This document shows, piece after piece, positions 1 through 8,364 of a DNA stretch of 64,000 nt. Every line of letters starts with the position of its first letter. Position 1 is the first letter of the stretch. The notes beneath the pieces were generated by a model, which did not search any database, had not been told where the DNA came from, and saw only the letters and a list, made by a program, of their open reading frames with translations. Where the stretch lies: assembly GCF_038595055.1 (NCBI RefSeq), contig NZ_CP152002.1, positions 2,028,501 to 2,092,500 of the forward strand, in the 5' to 3' direction. Source of the DNA: Paenibacillus sp. FSL R7-0345. GTDB lineage: Bacteria; Bacillota; Bacilli; Paenibacillales; Paenibacillaceae. Made by a program: the position numbers and the translations under genes.

Positions 1-1
1 G

Positions 2-808
2 ACGCAAGCCGAAGCCCGAAACTGGCAGGAGCTTGCCGGCAAGCATGCGGCAGATATCGGTGAGCTTGAAATGAGCCTGCTGGAAGCAGAAGATAAAGCA
101 GATTCGCTGCAGCGCGAGATTGAAGCTCTGCGCAATCAAGCTGGAGAAATGCATCAGAAGCTGGAACGCGAATCTGGTCTGCGGGCTGAAGCCGAGCTTG
201 AATCCGCTGCACAGCGTGAAGAGTCGGCGGAGGTGCGCAAGCAGCTGGAAGCACTGCGCAGCCGCTACGAGGATATGATCGCACAGTATGATGAGCTGCT
301 GCAGGATAAGGAACAGCTGGAGGAAAGATACGGCCTGCTGGAGGCAGAAGCCGAGGAATCTGCACGGCGTCTGGAAGAGCTGTCCGAGGCAGCGCGTGAA
401 GCTGCGGCGGCGGTAGCCGAGCAGCAGGAAATTATCCGTGAAGCCCGCGAGACTGAGGCTTCCTGGAAGCAGCGGTATGACGAGCTGCAGCAGCGGGAAG
501 TGCAGTGGAGCGGTGCGGAAGCCGCGCTCCGAGAGGAGATTGAAATCTGGCAGCAGGAAGCCGGAGAAGCAGAGGCGCAGGCCAAAGCGTTAAGTGAAGC
601 CCAGCGCGAAGTGCAGCAGCAGCTGAGCGAAATCGGTGAGAATTTCGAACTGGCCCAGGGCCAGCTGCGGCTGATGCAGGCCCAGTCCGAGGTTCGCGAA
701 GGTGAACTTGAGAAAATAGCCAAGGAACACCGCGAGCTCCAGGCGGAATATGCCAAGCTGCAGAATGAATATAATGAATGGATTCAACTGATCGAACAGG
801 ATAGTTGA
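2..808 (+). CDS. Coiled-coil protein, 5' end outside the window
   Basis: The reading frame is open from base 2, so the first ATG at 71 is probably internal and the gene begins upstream of the window. The visible ~268 residues are almost entirely charged helix rich in Glu, Ala, Gln, Leu and Arg in heptad-like spacing. This indicates one long coiled coil ending in [12 protein letters not shown] just before the stop. No enzymatic motif, signal peptide or membrane segment is visible in this part. It could be the tail of an SMC-like, cell-division or structural protein, but the family cannot be named without the N-terminus. A terminator hairpin follows directly, so it is the last gene of its transcript. 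Confidence 0.75.
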   Translation, partial: TQAEARNWQELAGKHAADIGELEMSLLEAEDKADSLQREIEALRNQAGEMHQKLERESGLRAEAELESAAQREESAEVRKQLEALRSRYEDMIAQYDELLQDKEQLEERYGLLEAEAEESARRLEELSEAAREAAAAVAEQQEIIREARETEASWKQRYDELQQREVQWSGAEAALREEIEIWQQEAGEAEAQAKALSEAQREVQQQLSEIGENFELAQGQLRLMQAQSEVREGELEKIAKEHRELQAEYAKLQNEYNEWIQLIEQDS

Positions 809-825
809 ATAACGGATGCAAGGCA

Positions 826-863
826 AAGCGGATGCTGTCCCTTACGGGCGGCATCCGCTTTTG
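826..863 (+). terminator. Rho-independent terminator of the coiled-coil gene, abutted by the intron
   Basis: A 10-bp perfect stem (AAGCGGATGC / GCATCCGCTT) carries an inner CCC/GGG pairing and is followed by only a short T-rich tract. The group II intron begins three bases after this tract, so the original downstream flank is displaced by 1.9 kb. Confidence 0.85.
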
Positions 864-1154
864 TAGTGCGCCCGGCATGGGCGATAACTAGGCGGTGAAA
901 GTCCGCTACAGGCTTGGCAGTAGGAACTGTTAGCCAAAGGCAAGGGTGTCCGCCGCGAGGCGGAATCTGAAGGAAGCCGGAGGCAAACCCTCGGTCTGAC
1001 GAACAGAAATCACATAGAAGGCATACTGGGACGGACGAGCTTGCTACATAAAGCGAAGTCCAATACTGCCCGAATCCCAGCATGTAAATGTGGCAGATAG
1101 ATGAGGGGAAGGTTATCGCTCTTACCCGGGGAGGTCTCACAGACGTCCGGTAGG

Positions 1155-1237
1155 AAAAAAAAAATCCGAACGACGGAGTAAAGCTTGCTGTGAGAAGTCA
1201 GCAGAAGCCATAGTACCGGGAAACTTTTTTTTTTTTT
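1155..1237 (+). repeat. Facing A10 and T13 homopolymers inside the intron RNA
   Basis: A run of ten A (1155-1164) and a run of thirteen T (1225-1237) lie 60 bases apart in the untranslated part of the intron. In RNA they could pair as a long A-U helix. They are also sites where slippage or sequencing error would be expected. Confidence 0.6.
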
Positions 1238-1298
1238 CTCGCGGGAAGGGCCGAACAATCGTAAGTCTCGAGTACAGACCGGAAGGAGAGCTGGCGCG

Positions 1299-2699
1299 AT
1301 GAAAGCAGAATACCGAAAGGGCTGCCCGCAAAGGGATAGCGTGGAACGCGAAGAGTATGCGGGAGTGCGGAGTGCCGGCATTCGGGAACGTAGAGAAAGA
1401 GGCGGTGCAATGGACCTGCTCGAGCAGATTCTGGACAGAGATAATCTGAACAGAGCCTACAAGCAGGTCAGACGCAACCATGGCGCGCCAGGAATCGACG
1501 GAATGACCGTCGAAGAGGCGCTGCCCTGGCTGCAGGAACACAAGGACGAGCTTTTGCAAAGCATCCGGGAGGGCCGGTACAAGCCTAGCCCGGTACGGCG
1601 CAAAGAAATCCCCAAACCAGATGGAAGTGGAGTGCGGAAGCTTGGCATCCCTACGGTGATAGACCGCGTGATTCAACAGGCGATTGCCCAGCAGCTACAG
1701 CCCTTGTTTGAGCCGCTCTTCGCAGACGGAAGTTACGGCTACCGCCCCGGGCGGAGTGCGCAGCAAGCCATCCGCAAGGTGAAAGATTACGCACAGCAAG
1801 GCTATAGCCACGCAGTCGAAATCGACCTCTCTAAATATTTTGACACCCTGAACCATGAACTGCTAATGAATCTGCTACGTAAGCAAATCCCGGATCACCG
1901 TGTAACCGAGCTGATTAAGAAGTATCTGAAAAGTGGAGTTATGGAGAACGGGGTGCATAGCAAAACAGAGGAAGGTTCTCCGCAAGGAGGCCCCTTATCT
2001 CCACTGCTTGCGAATATTTACCTGAATGAATTCGACCAGGAAATGAACAGCCGTGGAGTGAACGTGATTCGGTATGCAGATGACATCGTGGTACTAGCGA
2101 AAAGCAAACGGGCAGCGACGCGGCTTCTGGAATCCTGCCGGAAGTACCTGGAGAACAAACTAAAACTCCAGATGAACACGGAGAAGAGTAAGGTCGTGAG
2201 CGTAGTGGCGCGGAAGCATTTCAAGTTTCTTGGCTTTGCCTTGGGGAAGAACAGGGATGGGGCATATATCCGGGCCCATAGTCAATCTCTCGCCAAAGCA
2301 AAGAAAAAATTGAAAGAACTGACGAGTCGCAGTCAGGGCAGGAAGGTCAGGGAAGTGATGGAGAAGGTGAAAGTCTACATTCGCGGCTGGATTGGCTACT
2401 TTTATGTAGCCGATATAAAGCGAATTTTGCAAAGCTGGAGTCAATGGCTGCGTAGAAGACTGCGGATGTATATCTGGAAGCAGTGGAAAAAGCCCAAAAC
2501 AAAGGTACAAAACCTACGGAAACTGGGAATACCGGAGTGGCAGGCCTACCAATGGGGGAACTCCCGCCTGGGTTACTGGCGAGTAGCCGGAAGCCCGGTA
2601 CTGTCCCGTACGATAACAAATGAAAAGCTCGCACAGGCCGGGTATTATGACTTCCCGGCACAGTACGAGCATTTACGAAAATTGCACTTAAGCGGTTGA
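1299..2699 (+). CDS. ltrA: Group II intron reverse transcriptase/maturase
   Basis: This is the intron-encoded protein that helps the intron RNA splice and reverse-transcribes it at new sites. Conserved reverse transcriptase blocks are visible: GAPGIDGMT near the N-terminus, the fingers/palm region with YGYRPGRSAQQAI, and the catalytic YADD box in VIRYADDIVVLAK. A maturase (X) region follows (RGWIGYFYVAD and later). No C-terminal HNH endonuclease Cys cluster is seen, as expected for class C. The ATG at 1299 has a strong AAGGAGAG site upstream and gives a 466-residue protein. An internal ATG at 1410, preceded by AAAGAGG, begins at MDLLEQILDRDN and is an alternative start. The frame is unbroken. 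Confidence 0.95.
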   Translation: MKAEYRKGCPQRDSVEREEYAGVRSAGIRERRERGGAMDLLEQILDRDNLNRAYKQVRRNHGAPGIDGMTVEEALPWLQEHKDELLQSIREGRYKPSPVRRKEIPKPDGSGVRKLGIPTVIDRVIQQAIAQQLQPLFEPLFADGSYGYRPGRSAQQAIRKVKDYAQQGYSHAVEIDLSKYFDTLNHELLMNLLRKQIPDHRVTELIKKYLKSGVMENGVHSKTEEGSPQGGPLSPLLANIYLNEFDQEMNSRGVNVIRYADDIVVLAKSKRAATRLLESCRKYLENKLKLQMNTEKSKVVSVVARKHFKFLGFALGKNRDGAYIRAHSQSLAKAKKKLKELTSRSQGRKVREVMEKVKVYIRGWIGYFYVADIKRILQSWSQWLRRRLRMYIWKQWKKPKTKVQNLRKLGIPEWQAYQWGNSRLGYWRVAGSPVLSRTITNEKLAQAGYYDFPAQYEHLRKLHLSG

Positions 2700-2775
2700 A
2701 CCGCCGTATACCGAACGGTACGTACGGTGGTGTGAGAGGTCGGCTGCTCAGTTAATGAGCAGCCTCCTACTCGAT

Positions 2776-3140
2776 TACTTATGGTCCAACTTTATGCGGC
2801 AGCTCCCAATCATACATGTGAGCAGGCCAGTTCGGATTGATTCCAGGGGAATGTTGGAACTAGAGGGTATGCTAAGTGGAAATTCGTCATCTATTTGTAG
2901 TGGAACTAACTAGAAAATGAGATATAGGTGGAAAAACGACACTTAGTTTTACGGTTTTCACGCTTAGACGGATGACCGGCCAACATTAGATGTCGATTTT
3001 CCAAATAATCTTTATAAAGGATGAGATAAGACGGAAATAAGTGCCGAAAATCCAATTGTATTTATTTTCAAGAAAAGCATAATTCAGAGCCATAAGCTGT
3101 CTGCAGATTTCCACCGCATAGACTTCATCCGTTAACTCTA
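2776..3140. other. Gene-free, AT-rich 3' flank of the intron
   Basis: There is no convincing ORF, RNA or promoter in these 365 bases. Short, loosely repeated phrases (GTGGAAATTCGTCATCTATTT near 2877 and GTGGAAAAACGACACTTAGTTT near 2930) resemble degenerate intergenic repeats, but I cannot support a named element. The stretch was presumably contiguous with base 865 before the intron arrived. Confidence 0.5.
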
Positions 3141-3524
3141 TTACTCTACTATCACCTTAGCACTCATGCCGCTGTGGCCGGAGCCGCACATGATCGCACA
3201 GGTCATCTCATACGTACCCGCTTCTTCGGGGATAATGACCTGTGAGGAGGTTTTTGCGTCCAGGCGCAATTCCAGCTCAGGTACGAGTATACCATGGTTG
3301 CCGCTTTCATTTTTGAAAATGATTTTAACCGGCACTCCCTTCTTCAGATGATATTCTTCCTGGTCAAAGCTGTAGTTTGTTGCCGTAATCGTAATCTCTT
3401 CTTCCGCAGCAATAGCGTTGTCGGCTGATCCGCCGGAGGCGGAGGAGTTCTCCTTCCCGCTGGTGCAGGCGGATAGCAGGAGAAGGCAGAGAATGGACAG
3501 CAATAAGGCCTGTTTTTTGAACAT
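3141..3524 (-). CDS. Cupredoxin-domain lipoprotein with a CuA-type site
   Basis: A 127-residue exported lipoprotein. The N-terminus MFKKQALLLSILCLLLLSAC is a lipoprotein signal ending in a lipobox (LSAC). The rest is one cupredoxin domain like the extracytoplasmic domain of cytochrome oxidase subunit II. The C-terminal CAIMCGSGHSGM supplies the C-x3-C, His and Met ligands of a binuclear CuA centre, and the upstream GNHGI supplies the other His. The Glu usually found between the two Cys is not conserved. The start is the ATG at 3524, which sits 6 bases after AGGAGG; the ATG at 3530 abuts that site and is too close. It may be a copper carrier or electron-transfer lipoprotein, since there is no membrane anchor or oxidase operon nearby. 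It is divergent from the diguanylate cyclase. Confidence 0.85.
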   Translation of the reverse strand: MFKKQALLLSILCLLLLSACTSGKENSSASGGSADNAIAAEEEITITATNYSFDQEEYHLKKGVPVKIIFKNESGNHGILVPELELRLDAKTSSQVIIPEEAGTYEMTCAIMCGSGHSGMSAKVIVE

Positions 3525-3630
3525 GGACATCCTCCTCAGAGTATAATTCTTCCATAGCATAGCTTACTTTTTGCTGGAAGTCTTTCATAAACTTTGAAAA
3601 AATGTTGGGTGGCAGAGAAACGTCGTTGTT

Positions 3631-3637
3631 TGTCGAA
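3631..3637 (+). promoter_or_regulatory. Candidate Spo0A box (TGTCGAA)
   Basis: A perfect match to the Spo0A box TGTCGAA sits in the 190-bp divergent region between the cupredoxin lipoprotein and the diguanylate cyclase gene. It lies about 40 bases upstream of the likely -10 of the latter. A single 7-mer can occur by chance, so this is only a candidate. Confidence 0.35.
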
Positions 3638-3652
3638 TTTTGCAAATAATTG

Positions 3653-3681
3653 GTGCAAAGATAATTTAAATTCATTATAAT
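3653..3681 (+). promoter_or_regulatory. Possible sigma-A promoter of the diguanylate cyclase gene
   Basis: A perfect -10 (TATAAT, 3676-3681) lies 17 bases after a poor -35 (GTGCAA, 3653-3658). The weak -35 and the nearby Spo0A box would suit an activator-dependent promoter. Confidence 0.4.
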
Positions 3682-3752
3682 AAAAGCTATTATATATCGG
3701 TTAGAAGTAGGGGATCTACATTAATATCGCTATTGATAATGAGACTGCGGAT

Positions 3753-4850
3753 TTGTGGCACCGCAGAATATTAAACGGGTACTGGGCCCTGGTGCTGGTG
3801 ATGCTGGCAGCCCAGCTGGTGTTTGTGTTATCCAACCATATGCCTGAGGTAAAGTCGGCCATCCTGCCGGGCAAAGGACATTTATTCATTGCCTGCAATA
3901 TTATGATTGTTATCGCGATGGTGCTGGCTGAAATGTGGCTGCGTACTGCCGTTCAATATCACAAACAGGTTGTAGTCGGCTGCGGGTTTATCGTCTCCTA
4001 TTTAATGTATTTTGTGCTGGAGCCGTTTGTGGATGGTGCACAAATGACGCTGATGATGCCGATTATGATCGCACTGATCTACTTTCACCAGAAGCTTCTG
4101 CATTATCTGGGGCTGTTCAGTATTGTTTTCTATGCTGTTGTATACTTCGGACTGGAACGTATATTGCTGGATAAACCGCTGCTGGAATTTTTCATGGTGG
4201 AGTGTGTGTTTGTCGTCTTTGTGGTCATGGGCCGCATGGTTATTATCCGCGCGCGTGAGGTCCGTGACCATCTGGAGCAGCTGACCAAGTCGGAGCAGGA
4301 GCTGATGGTAGAACGGGCTATTTCGGACAAGCTGCTCAAAATTGATGCGCTGACCGGCCTGTATAATCATAAAACCTTTCACGAATACCTTGATTCACTG
4401 CTCGAGCAGTGTGAAAGCAACGGTCTGCAGCTGCAGCTGGCCTTATTTGATATCGATAATTTCAAGCGTGTAAATGATACTTACGGCCACTGGGTCGGTG
4501 ATCTTGTGCTGAAGGAGGTCGCGGCTAAGGTGAAGGGAATGATCGGACTGAACGATTTTGCTGCCAGATATGGCGGGGAGGAGTTCGCGGTTATTTTCAC
4601 CGACAAAAATTTTCACGAGGCGTATGCAGCTGTTGAGGAGATGCGTCTGGCGATCAGCCGGATGGAGCATCCGTATGCCGGAGGGAAGCCGATTACCGTC
4701 AGTATCGGATTGTGCGATTATCAGCTGGGCGACGGTAAAGAGCTGCTGTTCCGTAAAACGGATAACGCTTTGTACGCAGCCAAGCATGGCGGCAAAAACG
4801 CAGTCATCACAGCCTCCCATTCGACCAGGGAAGGTACAGTTTATGCCTGA
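3753..4850 (+). CDS. Membrane-bound diguanylate cyclase (GGDEF)
   Basis: Makes cyclic di-GMP. The first ~170 residues form about six hydrophobic segments, followed by a short helical linker (residues 175-200) and a GGDEF domain. DALTGLYNHKTFHEYL opens the domain, the LFDIDNFKRVNDTYGH metal and GTP region is intact, and the active-site loop is RYGGEEF, so it should be active. The product-inhibition site (RxxD five residues before the loop) is degenerate: the position reads GLND, suggesting weak feedback inhibition. The start is uncertain. TTG at 3753 is used here, but the frame is open back to 3711, and an ATT at 3720 lies 5 bases behind AGGGGA, so translation may start 11 codons earlier at a rare codon. 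Confidence 0.9.
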   Translation: MWHRRILNGYWALVLVMLAAQLVFVLSNHMPEVKSAILPGKGHLFIACNIMIVIAMVLAEMWLRTAVQYHKQVVVGCGFIVSYLMYFVLEPFVDGAQMTLMMPIMIALIYFHQKLLHYLGLFSIVFYAVVYFGLERILLDKPLLEFFMVECVFVVFVVMGRMVIIRAREVRDHLEQLTKSEQELMVERAISDKLLKIDALTGLYNHKTFHEYLDSLLEQCESNGLQLQLALFDIDNFKRVNDTYGHWVGDLVLKEVAAKVKGMIGLNDFAARYGGEEFAVIFTDKNFHEAYAAVEEMRLAISRMEHPYAGGKPITVSIGLCDYQLGDGKELLFRKTDNALYAAKHGGKNAVITASHSTREGTVYA

Positions 4851-4863
4851 AATCAATACAATT

Positions 4864-4902
4864 AACCCCCTGTATCCGGATTAAGCCGGAGATAGGGGGT
4901 TT
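4864..4902. terminator. Bidirectional terminator between convergent genes
   Basis: AACCCCC and GGGGGTTT arms with an inner TCCGG/CCGGA stem form a hairpin flanked by A-rich and T-rich ends. It is shared by the diguanylate cyclase gene and the convergent membrane protein gene. Confidence 0.75.
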
Positions 4903-4932
4903 CGTTGTCTGCATACCGCAGGCGGGCCGAGC

Positions 4933-5280
4933 TTATTTGCCGGCTTCGAACGGAGTGGATACGGGCAGGAACAAATCAATGATCCCGATGACCAGTGCTG
5001 CCAGCAGGGCGCCGAGAATAGTAACACTGACTCCGCTCACAATGAACTGGGCGATCCAGATGACCAGCGCGCTAACCAGAAAGCCGACGATCCCGCGGCC
5101 GAACGGGGTTGCTTTTTTGCCGAAAATCCCTTCAACCACCCAGCCGAGCAGTGCGATAACCAGAGCCAGAATCAGTGCGCTCCAGAACCCGCCAACCGTA
5201 AACTGCGGTACAATCCAGCCGACAACGAGCAGCACGAGGGCTGCCACCACGAAACGGACTACATGACCTAAAAATCTCAC
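4933..5280 (-). CDS. Small membrane protein, phage-holin-4/YvlD-like family
   Basis: A 115-residue, very hydrophobic protein with four predicted membrane segments separated by short loops (GKKATPFGRG is the main cytoplasmic loop). The pattern resembles the YvlD/phage holin family 4 proteins of Bacillales, which are often linked to envelope stress, though their biochemical role is unclear. The start is GTG at 5280 with AAAGGAGGT 7-8 bases upstream; a longer reading from 5307 would ignore this strong site. It is a single gene, convergent with the diguanylate cyclase gene and divergent from mutS2. Confidence 0.75.
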   Translation of the reverse strand: MRFLGHVVRFVVAALVLLVVGWIVPQFTVGGFWSALILALVIALLGWVVEGIFGKKATPFGRGIVGFLVSALVIWIAQFIVSGVSVTILGALLAALVIGIIDLFLPVSTPFEAGK

Positions 5281-5422
5281 TGGATAAACCTCCTTTGGCC
5301 TTCGCATAAGGATATGTGCAGTTGTTATTGTAGCCTTGGACCGGCTTTTCTATGCCCCAAATAGCGCAAATGGGCCGAATTAGGTATAATGTAAACATCT
5401 ATGAAGGGAGCTGTGACTGTAA

Positions 5423-7786
5423 TTGGACGACAAAATTTTGCATACGCTTGAATATCGCAAGATTTTAAATAAATTGATGCAATATACGCAGACCCCGATG
5501 GGGAAGCATGCAGCAGAAGAGCTGAAGCCTTCCGGTGATTTTGAAGGGGTGAAAAATCTGCTTCAGGCCACGGACGAGGCGGTTAATGTGGACCGGCTCA
5601 AGGGGATTCCATCCTTCGGCGGAGTGAGTGATATCCGGCCTGCACTGAAGCGCGCATCAATTGGAGGAATGCTCGGAACGTCCGAGCTGCTCTCCGTAGG
5701 CAATACCATCGGCGGGGCACGCAGGGTCAAGCGGTTCCTGGCTGCCATGCACGAGGATGAGAAAATCAATATGCTCTTTGCCCTGAGCGATCTGCTCTCC
5801 GAGCAGAAGCATGTAGAGGATGCCATCCGTGCCTGCATCGATGAGGACGCGAATGTACTTGATTCGGCAAGCCCGGAGCTGGCTAATATCCGCCGGGAGC
5901 TGCGGGGCGGTGAAGCGCGGATCCGTGAGAAGCTCGATTCCATGATCCGTTCGTCTTCTGTAGCCAAGATGCTCCAGGACCAGCTTGTGACGATCCGCGG
6001 TGACCGGTTCGTCATTCCGGTCAAAGCGGAATACCGCTCGCATTTCGGCGGAATTGTGCATGACCAGTCCGGTTCAGGGGCTACGCTGTTCATCGAGCCG
6101 GAATCGATTGTAGCGATGAACAACAAGCTGCGTGAGACCCGGCTGCGCGAGGAGCGGGAAATTGAAATCATTCTCCACAGGCTGACTGATATGGTTGGCA
6201 GCATTGCCGAGGAGATGGCTTACGATATCGATATCCTCGGCCAGCTGGACTTTATTTTTGCCAAAGCGCGGATTGCCCGGGAAATGAAGGCAACCCAGCC
6301 GCGGATGAATGACCGTGGTTATATCAAGCTGCGCAAAGGCCGCCATCCGCTGATTCCTGCGGAGCACGTAGTGCCGCTCGATGTTGAGCTGGGCAATCAG
6401 TACAGCTCGATTATCGTGACCGGTCCCAATACCGGCGGTAAGACCGTTACCTTGAAGACAGTCGGGCTCCTCAGCCTGATGTCGATGTCAGGCTTGTTCA
6501 TTCCGGCAGAGGAAGGCAGCCAGATGTGTGTCTTTGATGCCATCTATGCGGACATCGGGGATGAGCAGAGCATTGAGCAGAGCCTCAGTACCTTTTCCAG
6601 CCATATGACCAATATTGTCTCCATTCTGAAGCGGATGACTCCCAAGAGTCTTATTCTGTTGGATGAGGTTGGTGCCGGAACAGACCCGGCAGAAGGCTCT
6701 GCACTGGCCATCGCCATACTGGAGCATATTCACCGTACGGAATGCCGGATGATTGCTACAACGCACTACAGCGAGCTGAAGGCTTACGCTTATGAACGCA
6801 AAGGCGTCATTAACGCCAGTATGGAATTTGATGTACAGACCCTAAGCCCGACCTACCGGCTGCTGATCGGTGTGCCGGGACGAAGCAACGCTTTTGCAAT
6901 TGCTGAACGGCTTGGCCTGCCTGGTGCTATTCTGGAGCATGCCCGCGGTGAAGTGAAGGAAGAGGATATGCGCGTCGAGCATATGATTGCTTCCCTGGAA
7001 GAGAACCGGCTTACAGCAGAACAGGAGCGCGAACGGGCTGAGATCAGCCGCCGCGAAGCCGAGGAATTCCGCAAGCGGCAGCAGCTTGAGCTGGAGAAGC
7101 TGGAAAGCCAGCGCGACAAGCGGCTGGAGAAGGCTGAGAAGGATGCCAGCGCGATTCTCGACAAGGCGCGCAAGGAAGCCGAAGAGATTATCAGCGACCT
7201 GCGCCGGCTGGCCATGGAGGAAGGGGCTTCCGTCAAGGAGCATAAGCTGATCGAAGCGCGCCGCCGCCTGGATGAAGCGGAGCCGGCACCGCGCAAGAAG
7301 GCGGTTACCCGCACCACCAAGGCACCGCGTCCGCTGCAGCCGGGTGATGAGGTAAAGCTGCCGAGCGTGAACCAGAAGGGTTATATCGTTGAGCTGAGCG
7401 GATCCAAAGAGGCGGTTGTCCAGTTCGGGATCATGAAAATGAAGGTCAATGTGAGTGATCTTGAGTTCCTGGCTTCTGCACCGGATCAGCCTGCACCTGC
7501 TCTGCGCAAGGCCACGACCGTCAAGCGTACACGTGATGAGAATATCCGCAGTGAGCTGGATCTGCGCGGTGCCAACCTTGAGGAAGCGATCATGGAGACA
7601 GACCGTTTTATTGATGAGGCCTTCCTGGGCAATCTTGGACAGATTTATATTATCCACGGTAAGGGGACCGGCGTACTGCGGACCGGTATCCAGGAGTATC
7701 TGCGCAAGCATAGACATGTCAAAAGCTACCGGCTTGGAAATTACAACGAAGGCGGCGCGGGTGTAACCGTAGCCGAGCTTGAGTAG
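5423..7786 (+). CDS. mutS2: MutS2 family ATPase/endonuclease
   Basis: A MutS paralogue without the mismatch-recognition domain, known for acting on branched DNA or on collided ribosomes in Bacillales. In order: N-terminal MutS core/lever region (1-320), ATPase with Walker A TGPNTGGKT (about 333) and Walker B LILLDEVGAGTD (about 409), a long charged coiled coil (about 520-630), a KOW-like segment, and a C-terminal Smr nuclease domain with LDLRGANLEEA (about 711) and the HGKGTGVLR motif (about 746). The 787-residue length is normal for the family. It starts at TTG 5423, with AAGGGAG somewhat far upstream. The DUF350 gene follows after about 30 bases and may be co-transcribed. Confidence 0.97.
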   Translation: MDDKILHTLEYRKILNKLMQYTQTPMGKHAAEELKPSGDFEGVKNLLQATDEAVNVDRLKGIPSFGGVSDIRPALKRASIGGMLGTSELLSVGNTIGGARRVKRFLAAMHEDEKINMLFALSDLLSEQKHVEDAIRACIDEDANVLDSASPELANIRRELRGGEARIREKLDSMIRSSSVAKMLQDQLVTIRGDRFVIPVKAEYRSHFGGIVHDQSGSGATLFIEPESIVAMNNKLRETRLREEREIEIILHRLTDMVGSIAEEMAYDIDILGQLDFIFAKARIAREMKATQPRMNDRGYIKLRKGRHPLIPAEHVVPLDVELGNQYSSIIVTGPNTGGKTVTLKTVGLLSLMSMSGLFIPAEEGSQMCVFDAIYADIGDEQSIEQSLSTFSSHMTNIVSILKRMTPKSLILLDEVGAGTDPAEGSALAIAILEHIHRTECRMIATTHYSELKAYAYERKGVINASMEFDVQTLSPTYRLLIGVPGRSNAFAIAERLGLPGAILEHARGEVKEEDMRVEHMIASLEENRLTAEQERERAEISRREAEEFRKRQQLELEKLESQRDKRLEKAEKDASAILDKARKEAEEIISDLRRLAMEEGASVKEHKLIEARRRLDEAEPAPRKKAVTRTTKAPRPLQPGDEVKLPSVNQKGYIVELSGSKEAVVQFGIMKMKVNVSDLEFLASAPDQPAPALRKATTVKRTRDENIRSELDLRGANLEEAIMETDRFIDEAFLGNLGQIYIIHGKGTGVLRTGIQEYLRKHRHVKSYRLGNYNEGGAGVTVAELE

Positions 7787-7815
7787 CGGGGAAGCCCGGC
7801 AGAAAGAGGGGTATT

Positions 7816-8235
7816 ATGCAAGGGAATATTGATCTTTTGCTGGATCATCCGCTGGGCGCGCTGCTCGGTTATTTCACTGTAGCCATTCTGGGTCTGGTAG
7901 TCTTCCTGTCCTTCTTTGAAATGGTGACCAAGTATAACTGCTGGGAAGAAATCCGCAAGGGGAATCTGGCAGTGGCGATGGCCACCGGCGGCAAAATATT
8001 CGGGATCTGTAACATTCTGCGCTTCAGCATTCAGGCGGGAGCCTCGATTTACGAGACGATGAAATGGTCGCTGGTCGGATTTTTACTGCTGCTGCTCGCT
8101 TATTTCCTGTTCGAGTTTCTGACTCCTGTATTTTCCATTGATGATGAAATTGCCGCGGATAACCGGGCTGTCGGGTTTACAGCATTGCTGATCTCGGTCT
8201 CGCTGTCCTATGTGATCGGCGCCGCGATATACTGA
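7816..8235 (+). CDS. DUF350 family membrane protein
   Basis: A 139-residue protein with four predicted membrane segments arranged as two pairs, separated by KYNCWEEIRKGNLAVAMATGGKIFG. That conserved stretch is typical of the DUF350 family, whose role is not established, although members often sit near envelope or stress genes. ATG at 7816 follows AAAGAGGGG. It is followed closely by a 26-codon membrane peptide and a zinc-ribbon gene, which suggests an operon behind mutS2. Confidence 0.85.
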   Translation: MQGNIDLLLDHPLGALLGYFTVAILGLVVFLSFFEMVTKYNCWEEIRKGNLAVAMATGGKIFGICNILRFSIQAGASIYETMKWSLVGFLLLLLAYFLFEFLTPVFSIDDEIAADNRAVGFTALLISVSLSYVIGAAIY

Positions 8236-8251
8236 CTTAGGAGTAGAACTG

Positions 8252-8332
8252 ATGAAAATTCTGATCCGGGTGCTGTTTATCTCTGCTGCAGCTTTTTTAG
8301 CCGCCGGTATTCTATATCTGGTAATTAACTGA
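8252..8332 (+). CDS. 26-residue single-pass membrane peptide
   Basis: ATG at 8252 has AGGAG about 8 bases upstream and opens a 26-codon frame: a short basic start (MKILIR) followed by one hydrophobic helix and a TGA stop. It lies in the 130-base gap between the DUF350 and zinc-ribbon genes, in the same direction and with normal operon spacing. The good ribosome site and the positive-then-hydrophobic pattern support translation. No family is recognised, and its small size leaves a real chance that it is fortuitous. Confidence 0.6.
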   Translation: MKILIRVLFISAAAFLAAGILYLVIN

Positions 8333-8364
8333 TTTTTTATATGTGAGGTAAGAAGGAGATTGTG

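Larger units (their letters stand above)
866..2775 (+). mobile_element. Group IIC intron, apparently complete
   Basis: The 5' boundary is placed at GTGCGCCC (866), the usual bacterial group II start. The 3' boundary is placed at CTACTCGAT (2775), which fits a domain VI branch-site end. A domain V-like hairpin lies at about 2700-2731 (ACCGCCGTA pairing with TACGGTGGT around a smaller inner stem). A domain VI-like hairpin lies at 2742-2764 (GGCTGCTC/GAGCAGCC). The element carries one reverse transcriptase gene lacking a visible HNH endonuclease domain. Insertion directly behind a terminator hairpin is the known target habit of class C introns. Boundaries are read by eye from consensus and could shift by a few bases. 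The ORF is intact, so the intron may be active. Confidence 0.88.

Noticed and set aside
2870..2960. Named intergenic repeat after the intron
   Set aside because: The similar phrases share too few bases to support a repeat family from one window.
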